From assembly GCA_963700305.1 (NCBI GenBank), contig CAVOXB010000017.1, forward strand, positions 165,775-229,774: a stretch of DNA of 64,000 nucleotides. Reading direction: 5' to 3'. This stretch comes from Desulfomonile sp963700305 (lineage in GTDB: Bacteria > Desulfobacterota > Desulfomonilia > Desulfomonilales > Desulfomonilaceae). The translations under genes and the position numbers were made by a program. The notes under the pieces were generated by a model that did not search any database, had not been told where the DNA came from, and saw only the letters and a list, made by a program, of their open reading frames with translations. Positions 57,617 to 64,000 of the stretch are shown here, one piece after another (position 1 is the first letter of the stretch; every line of letters starts with the position of its first letter).

Positions 57617-60169
57617 CTAGCCCCGATTGAGTCTGTCCAATGCGAGTTCCTTCCTGATATGGGCTTCGTGAATTTGTCGCGCCTCCCATTTTTCCAAGTC
57701 ACCGAGTTCTTCCCTAAGGGTCTGTTCCAGCACTAGTCCTTTGGCGATGACCATGTCGAATCCCTGCTTTTCCTTTTCGTGTTGCGCCAACTGATGCTCC
57801 AGAACGGTAAGCGCTTCCTCCAATGGTCTTATTTTGCTAAGGGTCTGTCCTGTTTTATCGAACCTTGAGCTGTCCTGAAGGTTCTCGATCTGACTTTTCA
57901 AGTCGGCAATTTGCGCTTTCTCTTGTATTATCTTCTCGTTTATATTCTTCAGCTCGTCTCTAGCTTGTCTCAGAACGTCTGTCGTCTTGTCTATTTTGCT
58001 CGTAATTACATTAGCTTTCTCCTTGCCACGGTCTTTTATGGCTTTGATTTTGTTCTCGTAATCCCCTTCAATTCTGGCCTTCTCTGCCGCAAGCTGCTCT
58101 TTGGACAATTTTGGGGGATTGAGATTGCGATTTATTTCTTCAAAGATCCGTTTCACTTCTTCCGTCTCGTAGTTCCCGGAAGTTGAACCAGACGGTGGAC
58201 CGGATGAAGTGGAACCTGTTGGCGGGAGGGTCTGAGATGTGTCGGTCGGCGGCCCCACTACGCCGGCACCGGAGACAGGGGGGAAGACTTGTGGCCCAAC
58301 ACTGCCCGAACTTACCTTGGTATTCGGCTCTGAAGGGCCTCCTCCGGACGGTTTATCAGACCCGGTAGAAACTTTTCCGGGCGGCTTCTTTGGCCCGTCA
58401 GGGCCAGGTGGAGTCGAACCGCCGGGTGTCGGCGGGAGCGGTGGTGGCGATATCCCCCCTCCAGACGAGCCCGAGACCACCCCGTCCGAAGGTTTAGTAC
58501 CCCCTGCCACTTTCCAGATATCACCTGTGTTATCAATTATGTTCATATCATGTCGCATATCATTGTACGCTTGCTCTTTTGCTTTGAGTATCTTGCTCTT
58601 ATCTTTCTCCAAACGCTTGAGTTCCCGCTGCAATAGGTTAATGTATTCGGCCTTAGCTCCTTCTGCCATCGCCTCTTGAATCTTTTCTTTTTTTCTAGCG
58701 ATTTGGTTGTCTCGCTCTTTTTCCCAACGGTCAAAATGTTTGCCCCTCTCGTTCCATACTTCAGCCACATTCTTTCTCAAAAGGTCTTTGGTTAAGCCCG
58801 TGTATGGTTCATAAACAACGAGGGTCTTCAGATTCCGAAGCTTCTCAATTGTTTGCTCGTTAGGCTCCCAAACACGACCAAAACGGTCCGTATACACCCC
58901 CATAAACTCACTCTGTTTTAGATAAGTCTCGGGGGTGTGCTCAAGCACGATTGACTTTTGCCCAGAGAAACTCCACTCTTTCTCTAGATCAAACTCATGT
59001 TGATCGGGGGTTGTCCTCGACAGCAGAATTTGAGCCTGTTGTTGTCGCTTGTCCTTTCCCGCTTCCGTTGTAGGCTGCTGTTTGGTAGTCGCTGACAATG
59101 AACTGAGCAGCGTTTGGGCATCAACCTTTCTCTTGGACTCATCCGATGGGGTTTGCACTGGGGGCTTGGCCGAGGACGATGCTACGGATGCAAGAATCTG
59201 ACTAGCCTGATTCTGGCGCTTCTTGATCTCTTCGGTGTTGATCGGAGTTACGATTGGCTTTCTTGTCTCCTGAGCCTCGTACTTCTTCTTGGCCTGCTCA
59301 ACCATGACCCTGAATTTGTCTTTGTCCACCGGGGGGGAATAAGTGCTCCGCGTGGTTGATACCGCGGGCTCGCGTGCAGAATCATCGTCAGCCTCATCTC
59401 CTGAACTTAGTATCCTGTCGGCCTCGGCCTCAGCTCTCTCAAGAGCTCTTGATTGCTCGTAAGCTGCTTGCGCATTAATCTGGCTGAGCGCATTTCCAAC
59501 GGACATTATTGTATTGACTACCGGCCCAACCCAACTGCCACCTCCACCCCCTCCACCGGAATGCGAGTGCCCGCCACCCCCGGGGTTCGCGAACTTTGCT
59601 ATCAGCCCCTCATTGACTCGAGTGCTGGCGGCCTTTGTTGTAAACTCCCCGGCCTGAGAGTACTTTCCTTGCTTAGTCGAGATAAGGGCAAGTTGTGAAT
59701 ATGAATAAGAAAGGAGTTCCTTGTCACGTTTGGGGGATTTCTCAATTATCGAGATCAACCGCTGGTAAATCAATTCGGCTTCAGCATATCGTTCCTGGCT
59801 CAAATAGATCTCGGCCAGCCCAGCCATGGGATATATTATTACCAATTTCTCAGTTCCCGAAACTTTCTCAAGTAAAACAATTGACTTCTTGTATGCGTCC
59901 TCTGCTTCAGAAAACTTACCCTGGGCCCGATAGAGTTCACCAAGGTCATTCCAGGATGAGGCGACAAATGCGTGATCTTTTCCGAATTCCCTTTCGGCTT
60001 GCTGAACCGAATTTTGAGCAATCTTGGTTGCTTCAGGGTCTTTTCCATCAAGGTACAATTCCATTACCTTGAGGTTCAGGTCTTTCCACGAAGGATCAGC
60101 AGCGAATCCAAACCCTGCAAAGCATGCTAATCCAACTATTGCAGCCAGTATGGTTGGTCTCAGGTACAT
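57617..60169 (-). CDS. Large exported TPR and coiled-coil protein
   Basis: From ATG 60169 (AAGGGGGAAACA upstream) the 850-residue protein has a signal peptide, four TPRs (about 30-200, as in DPEATKIAQNSVQQAEREFG and LAEIYLSQERYAEAELIYQR) and a Gly/His linker (HSHSGGGGGGGSW). A middle part with repeated QAQILLSRTT-like pieces follows, then a Pro/Gly-rich section (SPPPLPPTPGG) and a long coiled coil (about 640-830). No enzyme domain is visible. It looks like a scaffold for the neighbouring protease. Confidence 0.8.
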   Translation of the reverse strand: MYLRPTILAAIVGLACFAGFGFAADPSWKDLNLKVMELYLDGKDPEATKIAQNSVQQAEREFGKDHAFVASSWNDLGELYRAQGKFSEAEDAYKKSIVLLEKVSGTEKLVIIYPMAGLAEIYLSQERYAEAELIYQRLISIIEKSPKRDKELLSYSYSQLALISTKQGKYSQAGEFTTKAASTRVNEGLIAKFANPGGGGHSHSGGGGGGGSWVGPVVNTIMSVGNALSQINAQAAYEQSRALERAEAEADRILSSGDEADDDSAREPAVSTTRSTYSPPVDKDKFRVMVEQAKKKYEAQETRKPIVTPINTEEIKKRQNQASQILASVASSSAKPPVQTPSDESKRKVDAQTLLSSLSATTKQQPTTEAGKDKRQQQAQILLSRTTPDQHEFDLEKEWSFSGQKSIVLEHTPETYLKQSEFMGVYTDRFGRVWEPNEQTIEKLRNLKTLVVYEPYTGLTKDLLRKNVAEVWNERGKHFDRWEKERDNQIARKKEKIQEAMAEGAKAEYINLLQRELKRLEKDKSKILKAKEQAYNDMRHDMNIIDNTGDIWKVAGGTKPSDGVVSGSSGGGISPPPLPPTPGGSTPPGPDGPKKPPGKVSTGSDKPSGGGPSEPNTKVSSGSVGPQVFPPVSGAGVVGPPTDTSQTLPPTGSTSSGPPSGSTSGNYETEEVKRIFEEINRNLNPPKLSKEQLAAEKARIEGDYENKIKAIKDRGKEKANVITSKIDKTTDVLRQARDELKNINEKIIQEKAQIADLKSQIENLQDSSRFDKTGQTLSKIRPLEEALTVLEHQLAQHEKEKQGFDMVIAKGLVLEQTLREELGDLEKWEARQIHEAHIRKELALDRLNRG

Positions 60170-60238
60170 TGTTTCCCCCTTTTTTGCGCATGATCGAGTC
60201 GTCTCCGGAAAGGCCGTCCGAAGGCTTCTCACGGAACA

Positions 60239-61690
60239 CTATGGATTTATGTGTTTGAATCTGACCTTGAATATTGCGTCTGCTCCCGTCACTTTGATCT
60301 CGTTCTCCATCCTTTCGAAAAGGTCTCTGCTATTGTCTGAAGATGCCGTACCCGCGGACTTGGCCTCGGTATAATCGGCGAATCCCATGAGATTCAATTC
60401 CCGTTCCAGCGCACGAGACTCGGGGCGTGGCTCATTTTCAACAACATCCTTTGCCTTGCCCTTTTCCATTGACTTCACTTTCTCAAATAGCGATTCCACT
60501 TTCGGGTTTCTGGATCGACTCGCGACAAAGTAAATGGTCTCGTGACCAGGATTCCGGTCGAGCACGTACCAGCGTTCTCCTTGCATGGACGGAATCCAAT
60601 ATGTTTTTCCGGCCTTCACCTCACCGGATCCTTCAGAGAGGCCGGGATTCGGAAACAGCCTCCCCACTGCCCCTGAAGAATCCCACCAGAATACATACGC
60701 ATAACAGTCACTCTCAGCTCGGAATGCCATTCCCACATGTTGGCCTGATTTAAGGACAGATTCATCGTTCAGGGCACTCACTCTCTTGGTGTCGTCTTCA
60801 TAGAAAAACTGGACCTTTATCTTGAGAGGCTCATCAAATGTGGGAACCACAAATACAGGCGTGTCATTTGCCTGACCTTTGGCACAGTATAACTGAGGAT
60901 TCTGCAGCCCATCGGTTTCCTGTCGGGTTTTCTTATATACATAATCGTACAATGCGTTTGCAGTGATTACGCCATCTTTGCATCCCCGCGCAGCATCGCC
61001 CCTGAGGCCCTTGAGCACGTAATGTGTAAAAATGCTGTTTCCAAACTTGGGTTTTTCATAGGATTTTTCGTCCGGCCGACTGGAAGCCAATGCAATACGG
61101 CCTTTCAGATTCTCGAACAATGAGAAAAAATTAGAGGCTTCCTTGGAGATGCTCTTTTCAATTGAGGGATTGAATCCGCCTGAATGACATGCATCCGAAA
61201 GAAAGAGTATGCGGTCGGAATCAATGCCCTTCAAAAGGTGCGGATCACTCATGAGCAACGCAGTGCCGAAAAGATTGCTGAACTTGGTGTCATAAGTAAT
61301 GAAATAGAATTCATTGGGATGGGTGGGGTCGGCAGCACCATGTCCTGAGAGATAGATAATAACAATATCATTCTTGGAAGCTGGTTTCAGGTCCTGTCTA
61401 AATGCCCTGGTCAGATTTTCCCTGGTTACCTGCTCATTAAGGAGAAATGTTATGTGCGTCTTTGCAAATCTTGGCTTAGCTTCGTTCAAAAACGCTATAA
61501 AATCCTTCGCGTCTTTGTCTGAAATGGTTAGTTTGGGAATTGCCGGATCTTTGTAAGTCTTTATTCCGGCAACAACCGCGTACAATTCCACCTTCTCTGA
61601 GCCGGCGGCAAAAGTTTCGGCAGTCATTGCAGGCCAGAGCCCAATAATGAATAAAGAAAGCAAAAGCCAGACACCATACTTCGATGTCAT
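60239..61690 (-). CDS. Exported caspase-family (C14) peptidase with DUF4384
   Basis: After a signal peptide (residues 1-28), the caspase fold begins with ELYAVVAGIKTYKDPAIPKL and carries the catalytic pair His117 in VIIYLSGHGA and Cys168 in LFLSDACHSGGF. TPR-free, it ends with a DUF4384 domain (GQHVGMAFRAESDCYAYVFW, GEVKAGKTYWIPS). Such orthocaspases/metacaspase relatives cut after basic or acidic residues and act in stress or cell death. A periplasmic location is implied. I use ATG 61690; the frame runs open to 61819 without family support. Confidence 0.88.
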   Translation of the reverse strand: MTSKYGVWLLLSLFIIGLWPAMTAETFAAGSEKVELYAVVAGIKTYKDPAIPKLTISDKDAKDFIAFLNEAKPRFAKTHITFLLNEQVTRENLTRAFRQDLKPASKNDIVIIYLSGHGAADPTHPNEFYFITYDTKFSNLFGTALLMSDPHLLKGIDSDRILFLSDACHSGGFNPSIEKSISKEASNFFSLFENLKGRIALASSRPDEKSYEKPKFGNSIFTHYVLKGLRGDAARGCKDGVITANALYDYVYKKTRQETDGLQNPQLYCAKGQANDTPVFVVPTFDEPLKIKVQFFYEDDTKRVSALNDESVLKSGQHVGMAFRAESDCYAYVFWWDSSGAVGRLFPNPGLSEGSGEVKAGKTYWIPSMQGERWYVLDRNPGHETIYFVASRSRNPKVESLFEKVKSMEKGKAKDVVENEPRPESRALERELNLMGFADYTEAKSAGTASSDNSRDLFERMENEIKVTGADAIFKVRFKHINP

Positions 61691-61822
61691 TAGCGGAGGC
61701 CTCAGTCGAGACTTGCGTTTGTAGGATCTTGGGTCAGAGAAATCAGCAGCACGCTGCCGCCAAAGATCTCGGCTCCTTCCTTCAACTCTCTGAAAAGTCA
61801 TCACTAATCTGCCATGCATGGT

Positions 61823-62771
61823 CTATTCCCCTCTTGACCGGTCAACGAAGAGGATCTCTACCCGCCTGTTTTTCAAGCGGTTTTCCTGAGAATCGTTGGG
61901 AACTCTCGGTCTCAAGTATCCGAACCCCTGTGTTTTTATGCGCTGTTCCTTGAGGTTAAACCGCTGAACCAGATATTTTTTGACCGATTCCGCCCGGTCG
62001 CAGGAAAGCCTCATGTTACGGTCTTCGCCTCCGAGGTTGTCGGTGTGCCCTTCCACAACAAAAGCGCACTGGGAGACATCCGACGATGAAAAGGCTTTAC
62101 CGATTTCGTCCAGTTGCTGTAATGCCTCTTTTCGCGTGAGGTCTGCCGACCATTCGTTAAACAGGATATTCTCGAACCTTATTCGGTCTTTTATTTCCGT
62201 ATGGCTTGCAAAGCCCATAAGGTTGAAGGACTTGTGTTTCTGAGGAAACTCTCTTGAAGCGACGTACAATATCCTCTGAGCTCCTGAATCCCCGCTGCTC
62301 CTCAGTTTTGATAACTGCTATCTTTTCGAGTCCGGCCAATGCCTTAGGAGCGTGAGGTTTCAGTTCCAGGGAACGTCTGTATGCCTGTTCGGAATTTTCG
62401 TACAGACCCATAACTCGATATGTATCCCCGAGCCCGAGATATGCTGGGAAAAGATCTCCATTGAACTTCAACGCCTCTTGATAATGGTTCATGGCCTTGT
62501 CGAGAAAGGCGTTGAATATCTTAGGATCACCTTTCAAATTCCTGGCAAGATTTTCGTAGGCATCTGCAAGATTTACGTGAGCCTCCGCGTAGGAAGGGCA
62601 GAGTTCAACCGCCTTGCGGAAGGCATCGGCTCGCTGTTCATAGTTTACGAGCATGATTGCGGAACTATAGATGTCCTTCGCCTTCGTGCAGTCCGCCCCG
62701 AATGACGGCTGAAAAAGTATCGCCGACAGGCTCAGGAAGATTCCAATGATCCAAAAGCTTTTCCTATGCAT
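61823..62771 (-). pseudogene. Exported TPR-OmpA fusion protein, one-base frameshift
   Basis: A signal peptide (SFWIIGIFLSLSAILFQPSF) precedes three TPRs (YAEAHVNLADAYENLARNLK, AYLGLGDTYRVMGLYENSEQ). Near 62250 the frame shifts from SSEDIVRRFKR to EFPQKHKSFNLMGFASHTEI and leads into a full OmpA domain (CAFVVEGHTDNLGGEDRNMR, LSCDRAESVKKYLVQRF, NRLKNRRVEILFVD). It would bind peptidoglycan and present TPRs. It is the first gene of the cluster. Confidence 0.82.
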
Positions 62772-63599
62772 GCCGTTTACACAACCTCCCCCTAATTGAT
62801 CATCGCACTACTCAAAAATGATAATTTCTTGATATCTGGAAATTAACAGGCAGAGCAAAGTCGCTCCAGGGACTAGCAAACAGATCAAAGCCGCCGCGTT
62901 TCATCCTGAGATAAAGCAAAAGCATATCCCCATGCCTCGTCTTCGACGATATGGCGCATTGAAAACTTCTGTAACTTGGATAATGGATGGTCCCCATGTA
63001 AGCCTCTCCCCAAAAAGTCCTATCGAGCCCCAGATGCTACAACATCCATTTTCCCTGACAGAGGAATCCGCAATAAATGTGAGCAGTCATTGTATTTGGG
63101 CGTACATCCACATCTGAAAGTCAAAGGATTGCTTCCATGGCGATGGAGAAGCCCCTCAATAAATTACATAACGGCCGTAACGTAGGCCGATCATCACATT
63201 GCCAAAAGGAACTGCTTTTGTATGTTTATGAGCATACCTCACTGTGCTCCGGAGATCCAGAACAATTTTGACCGTAACACCGTTCCAGAGCAAAGTTTCG
63301 TCCATTTGGCTGAGATGCGCCTGAAGCGCTCGAGGTCGTGGGTGTGTTTGATTCACCGAAGTCTTAGATTTCAGTCTCCTTCCCTAGCGGGCCCTCCCAC
63401 TAATTTAGGTACCTAAAACATTTCAAGAAATCTCCAATTTTCTTGTGGGGGGTAACCGATGCTTTGTTGGACTTGAGGATAATGCGTCCGGAAACGGGAA
63501 ATGTGCCTGTGGGTTCCCTGACCGCTCATTTTGCTTGCCCGCTCCCGTGACGCCTTGCTATGTTTCATACTGAGTGAAGCGTCAATAGGAGAGGGTTCA
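62772..63599. other. 828-base region without supported genes
   Basis: Short frames on both strands show no start signal or family resemblance. The bases next to 62772 should hold the promoter of the leftward caspase/CHAT cluster. No repeats or strong hairpins are evident. Confidence 0.45.
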
Positions 63600-63740
63600 A
63601 TGCGCAGATCGCTTGCCACCCGCCGATGGAAACACAAGGAGGAGGCTGACCGTATTTGGCTGTGGGTACTTTGGGACCCAATAAACCTGTTAATTCTGAT
63701 TTTGGGGGTAATCGCATTGATAGGCTACTACTACAGCTGA
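63600..63740 (+). CDS. Small single-helix membrane protein (46 residues)
   Basis: ATG 63600 follows GGAGAGGGTTCA, a clear ribosome site. The product has a basic start (MRRSLATRRWKHKEEADRIW) and one membrane helix (INLLILILGVIALIGYYYS). The orientation rule predicts the N-terminus inside. No family recognised. Confidence 0.55.
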   Translation: MRRSLATRRWKHKEEADRIWLWVLWDPINLLILILGVIALIGYYYS

Positions 63741-64000
63741 AACGGGCACAGTCGGAAATGCAGCGAGTGTCGCTTGAGGCAAAGCGATACATTGTGGCTC
63801 TGGCACTGTGTGTTTTGTCCCGGCTTATTTTAGGGACACCCACAGTAGCACTCTCGGCAATGAAGTTGTGACATCTTGTGCATAGGTGTAATCAGATATA
63901 GGCGCATATTCCTGAATATGGCTACTCCAACTGGGGCCAACCCTTATTTTCTTTGCCAATATGAAGAACACTATAGAGCACGGCAAGGCCTATGAGACCA
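63741..64000. other. Window end, no supported gene
   Basis: The last 260 bases contain no frame that I can support as a gene. Confidence 0.4.

Overview
The window looks like a chromosomal piece of an anaerobic deltaproteobacterium (Desulfobacterota), closest in flavour to Desulfomonile/Syntrophobacterales. This is an inference from gene content: a 2-hydroxyacyl-CoA dehydratase activase fusion, AsnA, rubredoxin and desulforedoxin-like proteins, branched-chain ABC binding protein, and several IS families. No rRNA or taxonomic marker is present to prove it.

Layout. 0-9 kb: tail of an acyl-CoA ligase, a truncated Bcp peroxiredoxin, a DUF1648 membrane protein, an MBL-fold hydrolase, then a minus-strand 2-oxoacid dehydrogenase set read lipB, E1-alpha, E1-beta, E2, E3, with palindromic repeats between E2 and E3. 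9-18 kb: universal stress protein, a branched-chain-type binding protein, ruvX-mltG, a 1426-residue activase/dehydratase fusion, yraN and tRNA-Arg(ACG). 18.4-19.8 kb: mobile-element remnants beside the tRNA (integrase, ISL3 and IS630 pieces). 19.8-34 kb: an accessory block with two photolyase-family genes, DUF523/DUF1722, a TIGR01777 epimerase, DUF427, cytochrome bd with an unlisted 39-residue subunit, TspO, glutaredoxin, methyltransferases, an NMNAT-like enzyme, inositol-phosphate synthase and a CDP-alcohol phosphatidyltransferase. This resembles a light/oxidative-stress and envelope-lipid island. 34-38 kb: a redox cluster (rubredoxin, flavin reductase, flavodoxin, desulforedoxin-like protein, two dead rubredoxins). 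39-46 kb: asnA, an IS110 element, an IS701-like element, and a CheY relic.

46-49 kb holds a compact candidate RiPP locus on the minus strand: an 89-residue precursor-like protein with a twin-arginine-type leader and a tail of alternating Cys and Arg, a 69-residue protein, and a radical SAM/SPASM maturase whose start overlaps the 69-residue gene. 50-63 kb is a minus-strand run of exported proteins: TPR-OmpA, caspase-fold protease with DUF4384, a long TPR/coiled-coil protein, DUF4384, OmpA, and a giant Sel1-TPR-CHAT-CHAT protein. I read this as one envelope-located caspase/CHAT protease system, and it is the strongest novelty candidate together with the RiPP locus.

A general caution: at least fifteen genes here are broken by single-base indels while both halves stay well conserved, many in short homopolymers. 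That points either to a draft-quality sequence or to very recent decay. I list such genes under type pseudogene with full-length coordinates and say where the frame changes.
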